Shown: positions 1 to 11,400, counted from the first letter of the stretch. The stretch: DNA of 59,238 bases from Protostelium mycophagum (GCA_002081555.1 KV921189.1:1-59238); one strand, 5' to 3'. Numbers and translations: made by a program. The notes: generated by a model from the sequence alone, not told the origin.

Positions 1-51
1 ATTCAAAAAAACTTCTTAAAGCAAACACATAACAATCTTTTTGTACAATCT

Positions 52-510
52 TCAAGAGGTGAACTGCGAAATACGGTACTCGTGAATGTTTGCGTGAGAT
101 AATCCATCATCATCCAATTCATACACAATTCGCTGAATCATCGGATCGGGTAAGGTCGAAAACCACAAACCAAAAGTCATGGCAGATGGAAGCTCGCTCA
201 TTTCTATGCCGTTGGATATTATTCTCCTCCTCTCCAAATACCTGTTCATAAGAGGTGGATGAGAACTGTTGTAATTGAATTGACAAAACCACAGACATTG
301 TGCATTTAGGAGGGACGTGCCGGCAACTTCACACCTTGTTGAAGGATGATACCTTATGGCAGCAAGTCTATAAACAGATGAGGTAGTCCAATTACTTAGG
401 CCAGCCCTCACCGAACGTAGATCCGAAAAGGCCTTAAAGTGCCCTGCGACAAGGCGTTGGATTGATGATACAACTGAGGATTGTGTTTCAGTGAGAGAGG
501 ACGGATCCAT
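52..510 (-). CDS. hypothetical protein, ~153 aa, possibly a single exon
   Basis: An open frame of about 153 codons begins with MDPSSLTETQ near position 510 and ends at a TGA at 52-54; the same frame stays open upstream to 654. A frame this long is unlikely by chance at this base composition, which is the main support. The protein has no signal peptide or membrane segment and no domain I recognise; it contains YLERRR and an acidic YELDDDG stretch near the C terminus. Its 5' end overlaps by about 20 nt the first exon I can place for the plus-strand RasGEF. One of the two 5' ends is therefore probably wrong, or the genes share a bidirectional start. It could also be a chance antisense frame over unrecognised RasGEF exons. 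Confidence 0.4.
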   Translation of the reverse strand: MDPSSLTETQSSVVSSIQRLVAGHFKAFSDLRSVRAGLSNWTTSSVYRLAAIRYHPSTRCEVAGTSLLNAQCLWFCQFNYNSSHPPLMNRYLERRRIISNGIEMSELPSAMTFGLWFSTLPDPMIQRIVYELDDDGLSHANIHEYRISQFTS

Positions 511-2423
511 CTTGGGTGGTACCGTTTTGGCACTCTTAAAGTGGGTGTGAATCCACTTCCACATTCTAATCAGAATAGAAAAGTGATCGAAGGCGATGAA
601 AAAATCAATAAGAACGCTTTTATGATGTGTGCGCCCCTCGAAATGAGAAAACATGACATCCTAGCACACGTTTTGTGTCTGTAAGTTGATCATCAAATTT
701 CGGTTATATATTATAAATAAATACTCTACCAATTTGAAGTTTCTCGTAATGTACAATTTCCACGGTTCTTTGGGAATTGAAATAATATGATTCTATTTTT
801 AATATCAGATGTATGAAATCATGACCAACTGAGAGATCCAGTTTGGAAGACAGAGAGGATATTTATTTCACGAGAGCAGAGAGATTTTTGCAGAAGTGGG
901 TGGACACATACTGGCAGGAAGATTTTCTGAGTGATAATGACACATTATGTCTGCTCATCAGCCGATTACATCACGAGCCGTCTCTTTCTGTGAAGCTTCC
1001 CATAAAGAGAAGAGAAGTCATTGAAATATATAACACCAATTTTGAAAGGCTGCCGGCAATCCATGAGGGTGGTATGTCTTTCTCATTTCAACATGACGAA
1101 TAGTATCTTCCTGGAAAAAGATATGTCATTGTTAAAATTGTGTTCAGGGCTGCTGAGAGTGAATCCAAAAGAGGTGGCACACCAATTATGTCTTCTTGAT
1201 ATGGACAGCATCCGAACAGTCAATGTAAGATCACGTGATTAATTCTACAATCAGCAATTGCATAACTTTGATCACCCTTTCATAAAATGATCGTGTTTGG
1301 CTTTAAATAAAATTTATTCAATTTCCGAAATATTGTGACTGAAAAGTTTGCAGAAAGAGTTGCTGTTGCAATATGTGAGAAGTGGGGGTAGAATGGGCCT
1401 CGAGATCACATCACGCTTCAATAGATTGACAGCATCATTGGTGAAGGCTATCTTACACGAAGAGACGCCAAAAGACAGGGCGAAAGTCTGGGAGAATATT
1501 CTTTTGATCGGAAAAGTAGGTCTTGATCATTAGATGATGTTAGTTTGACATTATTTTAATCAATACAACATTATTTTTTGTGAGACTACAACACATTTAA
1601 TCATTCAGGAATATTTTATCTGATCTAAAAATAGGAATTGAGAAAGCAGGGAAATTTCCAGAGTGTAGGATGCATTGTCGCTGCATTATCTACAACCAAC
1701 GTATCTAGACTCAAGAGGTGAGTCACGTCACAACACGCCATCGTATCCCTGCGACCCACAATTAAATTGCAATTGTGCAAATGATAATTATAACATGCCA
1801 AAGTTGTTAGCAATATAAATGTTATTATGCGTATTGATTTGACATAGGACTGTACAAGAGCTTCCAAAAAGTATGAGAAAGCTGGAAGAACAACTCATGA
1901 CGACGATGTCCATCACAAAATCATTTGTGCACATGAGAGAAGCTTACAAGTCCGCTCCCAACCCTAAAATACCCTTCGATGACGTTAGTTTAACATTATT
2001 TTAGTCAATACAACATTATTTTTTGTGAGAGTACACCTACAACTCACAATTAAATTGTAATTGTGCAAATGATAATTATATATATTCTACAATTGTAGAA
2101 AAAAATTTGTTGTCCAGGGTAACTAACATGCATTATGTCAACCCTAATAAGACACATGTCAACTATTGGGTATGGACAATGTTATACGACATCATCCCCA
2201 ATTTTCTTCATCCAACAAAAAAGTGATCTCCTTGATCTTCAGAGTTGTAGTCTTACTTTTTCTTTCTAGTATTTGTAAGTGAATAAAATATGGTAGGTAC
2301 GCCATGGTATAATTTTGAGACCCAGGATAATTGAGATGCTTAGAGACTTGGAAAATATGGACAAGAGGTGGTCAGATGAGACATATCACAGATCATTACA
2401 GATAGAACCAAGGCGCACATAAA
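492..2423 (+). CDS. Ras guanine nucleotide exchange factor (RasGEF-N plus RasGEF catalytic domain)
   Basis: This gene would activate a Ras-family GTPase by exchanging GDP for GTP. The exons I place are 492-680, 842-1071, 1148-1224, 1354-1515, 1635-1717, 1848-1983, a piece near 2119-2168, and a last exon from about 2325 to a TAA at 2421-2423. Phases agree across all introns up to 1983. RasGEF-N features are AFMMCAPLEMRKHDILAHVL and then RAERFLQKWVDTYWQEDF. The catalytic domain shows VNPKEVAHQLCLLD, ITSRFNRLTASLVKAIL, the hairpin region NFQSVGCIVAALSTTNVSRL, and the final helix RIIEMLRDLENMDKRW. The junction after PKIPFDD is not resolved, because the next exon is open only in a phase that does not match. 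The 5' end is also uncertain: ATG codons at 622 and 625 are in frame, or upstream exons are missing. A 48-codon open stretch at 2580-2726 might be a further 3' exon. Confidence 0.72.
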
Positions 2424-2798
2424 TGTATTTTATCATCGACGCAATTATTTATAGGTTCAGTGTCAGAATGTAATTTTGATTTGTCACAAAGACAAGACGC
2501 ATTCTTCCGGTATTTTTTTGTGCATTATTTATTGGTTCACATCTAGTTTGATGATGTTCCTCGGTGTATATGATGCCAGAAATACAGAGGGATCGTGTTG
2601 TTGAAGATCAGAAATAAAACCGAACCAATAGACGCTCAAAACAAGCAGATGCAGACGACTACAACTACAATGCAGATGTCTATGCTCACAAACATAAACA
2701 CGTTAGTTACCGAGACAGTTCAGTAGGGTGTCAACCCCACGTTAAGCACTCGATCTTCCCGCGAGAAGTCACGGTAAGAGCGTGTACGAGAGTGATTT
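2424..2798. other. stretch between the RasGEF and TLK genes
   Basis: There is no clear gene here. A plus-strand frame preceded by a CAG acceptor is open from 2580 to a TAG at 2724-2726. It reads like hydrophilic coding sequence rich in Thr, Gln and Met, with TTTTTMQMSMLTN in the middle. It may be an alternative or further last exon of the RasGEF gene, but I cannot connect it in phase. The rest looks like 3' non-coding sequence of two converging genes. Confidence 0.3.
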
Positions 2799-5700
2799 CT
2801 ATTGTTTATTCGTTTTCTCCTTTTTGATGACCGAGAATCTGAGGTATGAGTCTTGGTAACATGTCTTCACATCTGGCCTCAGTGTTTGTGAGCTCGTCAG
2901 ACATTTCTTTATGAATTCCTAAGGGGCTGAGTCCACACCACAATAGTATCTCACCTTGCATTGGGGCGTGACCGTTGGTTTTGGCGGGAAATCTAATACG
3001 GCGTTTATGATCATCTTGTCCTGCAGGATTCTTTGTTGTGAGACGTTGTTACCAAAGGGCTTCTTTCCATACAGCATCTGGTAAAATATGACACCTGCAG
3101 ACCACACATCCACTTTAGAGGATATCTTGACGGGCTCCTTGCCCATCTCAAAACACTCGGGGGGGAGGTACCTTGACCACTCAATTCGAAATTCAAAATC
3201 ACATTTTGGCGGGAAACTCACCAGTAAGTCCCGGCACCTTGTGACGTCAGCTCTAGTGTCTCTTGGTCCTCCTCCATGATTTTGCTGAGACCAAAGTCTG
3301 TGATTTTGACTTCTCCATCGGAAAAAAGAATATTTCCGGGCTTAAGGTCGTAGTGTATAATTGGTTTTTTTAATTCGTTCAAGTAGGCAAGTCCCGCAAA
3401 GATCTGGGAGATGATGCATCTGGCCTCCCTCTCTGGCAGCATCTGTCAAGTGTCAATATGACATGTGTCATGATGGTTGTAGCATTGTGGTGTCATATAC
3501 ATATATACGGATTCTTCACCATCTTCTTTAGTATTATCTGTTTTTCTACCCAAATTGTACGTAAAAAATAATGTAATCAACATCATCTACAACTAAAACT
3601 CACCGGCTGTGTCTTTAAATAGATATCCAAGTCTTGACCGCTACAATATTCCATCACAGTACAGAAGCTGTTCTCGTCTATTTCAAAGACATCATATAAT
3701 CTCACAATCCTCTCGTGCCGTACAGATTTGTGAATTTCGGATTCGCGGATGGCGTGCCGCATGTAATTCTCTTTCTTCTTTTCCGCCCACATTGTGTTCA
3801 GTTGATGGACTTTACACGCCACGATCATCTGTTCTTGTAGATCGAAGGCCTGAAAATTCTCAGAGTATTCCAAGAAATTTCACAGAAAAGTAGACGGAAT
3901 TGTTCCGGAATGTTTCATTCCCAAATTATTGAAAATTCTTGATATGAAATTTCACAGAAAATTCACCCTATTTTCCCCGAAATTTCACAGAAAATTCACT
4001 CATCTCTCACCTTGTACACTTCGCTGAACCCGCCTTTTCCGAGAAGGGTTAGGAGGAGATACCGCTCTTTTAGTGTGGGGAAATCATTCCACCTTGAGGC
4101 GTCCTCATCAGCTATCCTCTTAATCTCTCTTATGTGTTTATTTTTAGCAATAGTCAACTCTTCCTTTTCTGTCAAAAGATCCCCTTCTTCCTGCGAATTT
4201 TCAGTGAAAATTCGGTGAGTTTTCACGGAAGTCCGAGTCTTTCATCACCTTTTTGAAAGCATTCTGCCGTATTTCTAAAATCTCTTTTTGTCTCATGTGA
4301 TTATCAAGTTCTTTCTGTTGATTTTGATCCAAATTTGAATATTCTGTCAATTTTCAGAGAAAATTCACGAAATGTTCTTGCCTGTCCCGTATTGTTTTTT
4401 GATGTTTTTTACCAATTCTCTCTTGGTTTTCTCCAAGTTCTCTCTCTTCTCGTTATGTTGCGTCTGTTAACGTGAATATTCACGGTAATGAGCGAAAATG
4501 ATTGATGAGGACTCACTATTCTGTTATGTAGATCCCGAAAAGCGTAACCATCCTGCCACGCGTCTGCATATGATGTTCCATGTCTATAAGTTGTCAAACC
4601 ACGTCGTGGTTCAGATGATGCCCGCATGCGATGTCACATCATAAGCACATCATGACTTGTAGATGTTTTTGAAAGCGATGCTTCTCAATTTTTAAATGTA
4701 AAACCGCTTCAATGTGCGGTAGTTCAAATCCTTTATAAATATTATCAACAGAAATTTCTTCTTTTCTGTTCTACAGAAGAGTGCTAAATGGGGCTCACCT
4801 CTCTTGTATAATTCTCCCGACATGATAAGAGTTTTCCAGTAGAGTTTTCCGCGATCTTTCCCGATCAGATCTCGCATCTTTCACTAATAAATCGCATATC
4901 ACTTTCTTGTACATTTTGTGCCGGTCCAAATCCGCAAGGTTCTCGAATTCGAGTCAGCTGACATCCCTTTTTGGTGGAATTTCACCGAAAACTCACTCCT
5001 TTCTCTTGCATCTCGATCATTCTGATTTCTTTGTTTTGGAGCTGTTGTTCTCTATGTATCAACTCTTGCTCGAATGTCTTCAAGCGGTCCGACTCTTCCT
5101 CCAGCTCCCTCTTACGTATGTTCATCTGTTCAATCTACAACGGTCGGTTATGTTTCAAATCGTGGACATTTTGTGGATTTGATCTATTTCTTGCAGAAAA
5201 TGTGGACATTTTGTTTATTGAAATACTCTACTGATTCAACACAAAACTATAGGAAGAGATGGTGCAAGGAAATACATCAACACACCATGAGAACAGAAGC
5301 CACTTATTTCTAATTATTATCTCTAAAATAGAAGAAACCCACCTCTTCCTCATTGCTCACAGCAGTGATAGGTTCGTCCATTTTTCTCATTTTGCTTGGC
5401 CTCACCGGCTCCTCCTTCTTTATCCTCCGCCACCTGTCTCTCACGGCCAGTACCGTCCTCTGCATCTGAGACGTCTTAACGATCTCCTCCCAGTCCATGC
5501 CTTGGGCCACTCCCTACAAAGATGAGATATCATGAAACAAAGACGTTTCGGAAAGGGAAGGGCAAGTCAAAGAATGGGTTGTCTTTTGTTATAGACATTT
5601 CTTTGATGACACTTGTGTGGCACAAAAATTCATTTTGTCCCATCATTGTGTTGCCGTATGTGAGACAAAAATATTCATTCGTGACACAACAGATCCACCT

Positions 5701-6241
5701 CTGAAGACCACCGAACATAATCGCTCAATACGACGGTATTTGAAAGGAGAGAAGATAGAATCAATGGCAGAAACTGTGATTACCTTTGAGATTAGTTCAT
5801 CCTCCTCTTTTGTAAAGTGCTTTCTCTTTTTCTTGGGTTCCAGGCCATTGCTATTGAAGAACGTAAACAATCATATTTGATCATGTACAATCGATTGAAT
5901 GTAAAACTATTTATGAGCAAAAATATCCAATAGAGTGCAGTTAGAAAAATGTTTTGGGAAAAATGAGCTCACTTTGTCTTATTGTCTACCTCTTCAGAGT
6001 CAGAATTGGTCACGTCGTCGTTTGGCGGATCTAGCGGGGCTTTGACCGTGAGGGGTTTTATTTCTAGCTTATCTTCGACCGAAGATGGTCGATCCAGCGT
6101 CTCTTTCCCGCTGTTCATTCAGTCAATACAGAATCAAGAAGGCCATGATATTCAATCCATGAACCTGAGATGTCCAACGTCTGCCGGTGTTAAGAACTCC
6201 CTCTCTGGTATCATATCGTTGGAGGAGGATGGGTCCTCCAT
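2799..6241 (-). CDS. Tousled-like Ser/Thr kinase with an N-terminal SANT/Myb domain
   Basis: TLKs are nuclear kinases that phosphorylate the histone chaperone Asf1 and act in replication-coupled chromatin assembly. Read 5' to 3' on the minus strand, phase-consistent exons include 6165-6241 (start MEDPSSSND), 5973-6110, 5784-5850, 5343-5513, further coiled-coil exons, 4249 to ~4344, 4011-4190, 3604-3849, 3222-3442, 2955-3171 and 2799-2918 (TAG). The kinase is complete: [10 protein letters not shown] glycine loop, IVACK lysine, HYDLKPGN catalytic loop (the TLK-type HYD), DFGLSK, and GAGTYWYLPPECF. The coiled coil before it carries the TLK-typical WQDGYAF and [16 protein letters not shown]. Upstream, [11 protein letters not shown] joins in phase to [16 protein letters not shown] and VRDRWRRI, a Myb/SANT repeat not usual in TLKs. 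One intron near 4345-4382 appears to be GC-AG. The start lies about 108 bp from the divergent EngB start. Confidence 0.9.
3850..4010 (-). repeat. TLK intron holding repeated GTGAATTTTC/TGTGAAATTTC units
   Basis: On the minus strand this intron contains two exact copies of a unit reading GTGAATTTTCTGTGAAATTT plus a C (plus-strand 3946-3966 and 3979-3999), and a third partial copy near 3874-3894. Each unit is nearly palindromic. Similar motifs occur in many other introns of the window, mostly in minus-strand genes, as described in the findings. The splice sites lie outside the copies. Confidence 0.7.
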
Positions 6242-6349
6242 TTTAATACAAAAGGCTTCACGTTCAGTCTTTGTGATTGACTAGCTGATCCACAAGTGTC
6301 TTTAAGAGGAAGTAAAGAAGTGCTTCGCTCGTGCAATGGCGGTTGGAAA

Positions 6350-7740
6350 ATGACCGTTTTACGTAAGCGCGGGCGTGTTTCAAAAGAAGAAAATCAAATG
6401 CACCCAGCTCGATTGAGAAACTTTGGGAATTGGTTGTTGACCAATAACACCTGCAGTTTCAAGAAATCAATTTCAGAAGTGAGAAACTTGTGGCAAGAAG
6501 ATCTCCCCGAGGTGTGATCACGGCACAGTTGTCAACATTTTTGATTCATCAAAGGTTGCTTTTGCAGGACGATCAAATGTGGGCAAATCGAGTCTGATGA
6601 ACTCCATTTTGAACACCAAAAAACTTGTAGAGACCTCAAAGAGACCAGTAAGTAGACCTCATTGGCATAATCTGATGGTTCAACAGGGTAAAACACAATG
6701 CCTGAATTATTTCGAATTAGTGCAAACATCTTCTGCAAAAAAATTAGTAAAGAACATCAAATTTGAGCTGGTGAGTTACCAGAAAATTGTGATCGTTTGA
6801 CCATTCACAGCCAGAGATCGAGAATATGTCAGGTACTCTTATTCCTGGTGTCAAAGTGATAGACAAGACCCAAATCAAGAAGAAAGGTGGAATATTGTAT
6901 ATTTCACGCTGACGAAGATGGGCTACTCTGCCGCCTTTCTAAATTTGAATTTCAAAACTTCATCTTGCTTTCGATAGAATTGAGATAAAATATATTTTTG
7001 GCGGGAAATACTGATCCATTGTAGTGACAAGTCCCACCAGCTCAAAGGGGTTGTTGTACCTTGTCGACATGCCAGGATATGGTTATGCAGAGGTAGGATT
7101 TCCGTGAATTTTCATTGCTTTTTCGATTGAAATTCATGGAACAGGTGCCGTTGGAAGTGAGTACAGCGTGGAGAGATAACATTGCAAGATATTTAAAAGG
7201 ACGAAAGAGCCTCACAAGGTATAAATTTCACTCAAATGAAACCCTTTAAATTATTTTTGTCGCGGTAACACCGCGCAAAAATGCGGTAGGCTACCGCGAA
7301 AACATAGAAAAAATAGTTACGAAATAGTTTTGAAAATTGGCAGAGTATTTATGCTTGTGGACGGGAGAAGCGGACTACAACCGGACGACCACAGTTTCAT
7401 CACATTTTTAGAGGATTGCAACATTAATTTTTCCCTTGTCATGACAAAGATTGATCAACTGAATGATGAAGAGGTATATTTTATTTCAATTTTATTTTGA
7501 TTTAAGAATTCATAGTTGCGGAGAAGATACACACAACTGAAAGAAAAATGTGAAGACTTGCACAAAGTGTCTCCTATCGTCTTTGCCACAAGCTCCCACA
7601 CTGGTGAAGGTGATTCTGTTGGAATGCAACACATTCAACTTGGAGAATGCTGAACACTTGCAGGTATGGAAGATTTGAGAGCAGAGATCTCCATCGCCAC
7701 AGGGATTATGCCGGCCCGAAATATTGAAATCATCAGATAG
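6350..7740 (+). CDS. EngB/YsxC-type ribosome-biogenesis GTPase, probably organellar
   Basis: EngB-family GTPases help assemble the large ribosomal subunit of bacteria and organelles. Exons are 6350-6511, 6555-6647, 6687-6770, 6811 to ~6885, 7025-7092, 7145-7218, 7344-7473, 7516-7609 and 7664-7740 (TAG), all in phase. Visible G motifs are G1 [13 protein letters not shown], the G2-region Thr in [10 protein letters not shown]3 [11 protein letters not shown]4 MTKID, and G5 [10 protein letters not shown]. The first exon, beginning [15 protein letters not shown], is basic with few acids at its start. This suggests a mitochondrial presequence, which is inference. Between the G2 region and G3 there is an extra exon-sized insert of about 30 residues ([13 protein letters not shown] to QIKKK). 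Exon 1 starts about 110 bp from the divergent TLK start, so the two probably share a promoter region. Confidence 0.92.
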
Positions 7741-8077
7741 GAGAATAAAGGGACAGTTCTGAACACGAATTTTAAATTTGCTCCACTCCAAAACGACTGC
7801 TCCAAAAATAATTCTCCCTATGGAGCTCCAGCTGTCAAATTTTACTTTGAAATTGATGCATTCACGTAGTGTTACCGTGATAGAATCACGTTAGGCTACA
7901 GATTTGATGCGGGAAATTCCGTAGAGTCCTCTGATTTATGGGACGAAATAAGAACTCCGGCAGATCACGGTAAGTCGACGTGAAACTGCGTTTACTACCG
8001 CCAACCGACTCGATCCTTGATTTGAGTAGAATCATCCTCATTCTTAACAGCGACCAACACAGAGCAGTACAAGCAAC
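7741..8077. promoter_or_regulatory. intergenic region upstream of the small secreted-protein gene
   Basis: No open frame fits here. The stretch holds the 3' flank of EngB and then the upstream region of the 8078 gene. Given the strong codon bias of that gene, a strong promoter is expected. I see no clear TATA box and only a short imperfect palindrome, GTTACCGTGATAGAATCACGTTAG, broken here as GTTACCGTG and CACGTTAG, around 7871-7894. Confidence 0.2.
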
Positions 8078-8413
8078 ATGAAAACTTTCATCATCCTCAC
8101 CATCGCCCTCTTCGCCTTTGCCATGGCCGATATCATCCCCATCTTCCCCAGCAGCACTGGCAACACTGTCTTCACCGGCACCCCCTCCTCTGTCTCTTGC
8201 CCCTCTTACTGTGGTGCCCCCAACACCCCCACTTGTGTCTGGAACCCCTACACCTACCAGATCTGCTCCGCCACATATAATGCCACCGAGGCACCCGCCA
8301 AGAGACAGAACGGCAACTGCAACTTCAGCCAAGGACAGTGCGGACCTGTCTGCTACGGACCCGACAGACGTGGAACTATTGTCTGCGACTGTGTGTACTG
8401 CGGCTCCAAATAA
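8078..8413 (+). CDS. small secreted Cys-rich protein, 111 aa, single exon
   Basis: The protein starts MKTFIILTIALFAFAMA, a clear signal peptide with probable cleavage after the Ala-Met-Ala region. The mature part of about 94 residues has ten cysteines, with a CDCVYCGSK end, a SCPSYCG motif near the start, and Pro/Thr/Ser-rich linkers. An even Cys count suggests about five disulfide bonds. Codon use is strikingly biased to C-ending codons (ATC, ACC, GCC, CTC) compared with neighbouring genes, a mark of high expression. An AATAAA lies just after the TAA. I recognise no family. Likely roles are an extracellular structural, sorocarp or stalk, antimicrobial or matrix protein; the sequence does not tell which. 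Confidence 0.88.
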   Translation: MKTFIILTIALFAFAMADIIPIFPSSTGNTVFTGTPSSVSCPSYCGAPNTPTCVWNPYTYQICSATYNATEAPAKRQNGNCNFSQGQCGPVCYGPDRRGTIVCDCVYCGSK

Positions 8414-8467
8414 TACCGATGTACCATGAAATAAATTGATATTTTTTCGTAAATGTATGTCGAACTT

Positions 8468-11400
8468 TTATGGCAGATTTTTGATGTGATCAGAGGAACT
8501 CCGAAGTGTTGAATCTTTGGTCTGCAGACCACCAGCTTTCAAGAGCTGCACTCCAATGAGGTCTGATGTCTTAAGATTTTCTCCCCGCTCACTCAGGCAT
8601 CTCTTCACTTCATCCTCTATGCTGGTGGGGGTTGCCACGACAAATGTACAACTTTCCACGCCGCTGCCGCGTGTACGACATGATATCTTTGTATTTCAGC
8701 AAGTGTGTTGCCAAATGGCGAACAAAGTGGACTTGGTGTGACTTTGCCCAAGCGAAAGAGGTCAGATGAATTTGATAAATTGTCACCTCTATGCATTCTA
8801 GTTGTGTTGAGAACGTATTAGAAAGCCAACCGGAGATATATCCTGATGTCATGGTGCACACTGGCGAATTGCAAATCGCACCAGAATGTGACTTCAGTGT
8901 CTTCTTTGCATTCGTCCAGACCTGAAATACGTCAGATGAATACACGTCATATATGTCAGATTGACATCTTGGTGACATCACCTCTGCTTCAAAACCGTCG
9001 AATAAATTGAGCCGTACGGATATTTGTTCCAATTTTTTCTGAGAATTCGTTCTGATGGATGTCTCCGGGAATGGAGCTATGACCAATTTCCCCCAGCCAC
9101 AACTCTTCATGGCGTAACTCAGGAAATAAAACTGTTCTATTTTTAGGATTTTGGGTCACTGTACACTTTTTGCAGTGGGGTTCGTGAAGAAGCGGAGCCT
9201 ACTTTTTTGTATGGATCTGTCAGATGTCCAGTTGTGCTGATAGATGTAAGATCTTCTCTTCCCGCCCTTTTCCCTTTATATTTATATAGAATTGTAGATG
9301 CATGTATAACAGCCTCATTACCCCTCTCTGGCCCGAAAATCTGATGATGCGTAAGAGATGTTCATCTACATCGCTATCTACATACTTGCTTCGAGTTTTC
9401 AACGAAATCTACAGACAGGGTTGACCCTCTCACAAATAAATAACGATCAGATTTTCTCTCGCCAAAAACTACTGTGCCGTCGTTCGGTTCGCATTGTAGA
9501 TCCCCAAAAATAACATTATTCAACTATTTTGTATGAGTTGTAGATGGTCAAAGTATGATATCTCACCGTCTGACATGATGTCTCTACGGACGAAGTTCGC
9601 TCGAAAACTAAGTCTGAGAGTTGTTCACCGATCAAACCAGCCTATTTTACCGTTACTTTTCCCGCCAAACCGTGATTTTGAATTTCAAAATGTCACCTTA
9701 GCTTTTCGCAACTTGGCCAAACTTTGTTGTAGAATACTTCCGGGTCGATCTGTGCTATTGAGACGATCAATTTTAAATTTTAAATTACCTCTTTTGACGG
9801 GAACTCTGTCTGGGGCTTTTGGAAACGGTATGAACACGTTATTTATGTGATCTGACGGTAATCTTAACGTATACATAATTCTGTTGATGTGAAAATCCAT
9901 TCGGTCAGGGGTGGTCAGAATAAAAGTGCAGGGGTGTGGCGACGTGTTTCTACAAATGACTTCACAGCTTATCACTCTGGAACCTGAGATTTTCAGTGAG
10001 ATTTAATATTCTCACCAACTACAACGAGACATTACCGAAAGATGCGGATGTCCACCCTGCCAGGTAGCTCGATAACATAATACATCCACAAGCATCAGGC
10101 GTATTTCTTCTCCTCGCTACGTGCAGAAAAAATCCTTCTTTTGACAGGTCTCCATCGATTACCTCCAATCTGTCCCAGCCTGAAATGTCTCAGAATTTTT
10201 TACACCATTTCTGTGAGATTTCGGCGAAATTTTACCTTCGTAGGCGGAAAAGGTGAGTGCTGAGATAAATCGGTCGATATCTTTCTGGAATTGTAGTGTC
10301 TTCTCATAGCAATGAAAACTGTTGTAACCCGTCACGTATCCATACTCCCATTTGGCGGATTTTTCTGCGAAAGTTCAGAGACCCTTTTATTGGAATGAAA
10401 CTCACCCTCCCCATAAATTTTCTCGGAAAAGTCGTCCATGTAGAAAGAATTTAACCTCAATAACAAAGTCCTCTGGTCTGCAGTATGGATTGTACCCTTT
10501 CAAGTTATTAATTTAAACTCAAATCTTCGCTGAAATTTCAACTCACCTTCAATAAATGCATTTTCGTTGACTCGTTGTAGAATGACATGGCTAATTGTTC
10601 AACACGTTGTAGACTTTCGTTCACTTCGTTGTAATCGAAGGCATGCTCAAAATCCTCTACTGTGTATGCCCTAAAATTTATTTATATTTCAAAACTTTTA
10701 CTCATTTTTCACAATTCTTTTCACCTTTTTCTGCCTCCAGCTTCTGAGAACTACGAAATTTCAATGAAATCTACCACCATTTCCCCGGAAATTTCACCTC
10801 AGAGATCGCGTCGGTAAAGAAAGAAGAGGCTGTGGTGCTGTCATCCTCTCGAAGAGAACTCGGCTCCGATTTTAGAGACCTCTCGTATAGCTCCTCTTCA
10901 TTTGTTATGAAACTTGCCTCCCGTAAAAATGCCAATACTGTCTTGGGCTGAAATGGTTCAGAGTTTTTTTAATATTTTTTGATGGCAGAAAGATTACCGT
11001 GAAGTTCACGGTTAGAGTTTTAATTGATTTTGGCACAAAAATTAATTACAAATAATTAAAAATAATTAAAATTATTTTTTGTACAGAAATAAAATATCAC
11101 AAAAGGGAGTCTAAATATAGTCACTCACGTTGACATTGTAAGAATCATACGTATCCTTTTGCTTTTCTTTCACAGCGTAAAATCGTTTAGAGATGAGTTG
11201 TAGTGTGTCCCTCTGTATCACTCCGTCCTTGACGACATCGTTCTCGTTTAGAAACGTGAAATCACGTATGATCACACCTGTGGAGATTTCAGAGAAATTT
11301 CCAAGAGTGTAGACGGGTCACCTATATATGGGATGATTGTTCCGCCCCTCCGGGCGCGGACCTCGTCGTTATAGTTCTTGAAATTTGAAGCAGGGCTCAT

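Noticed and set aside
6532-6800. Plus and minus short frames around the EngB Walker A region as separate genes
   Set aside because: All fall inside EngB exons or introns once the 43-nt, 39-nt and 40-nt introns are removed.
7886-8332. 148-codon minus-strand frame rich in Gly, Val and Ala
   Set aside because: It is antisense to the codon-biased secreted-protein gene, whose C-ending codons remove stops on the other strand.
8610-9110. Single 166-codon minus-strand frame as a stand-alone gene
   Set aside because: The frame contains two in-frame introns; spliced exons give a far better V4R domain and connect in phase to the upstream RasGEF gene.
9533-9850. 105-codon plus-strand frame
   Set aside because: It overlaps phase-consistent exons and introns of the minus-strand RasGEF-V4R gene and has no domain features.
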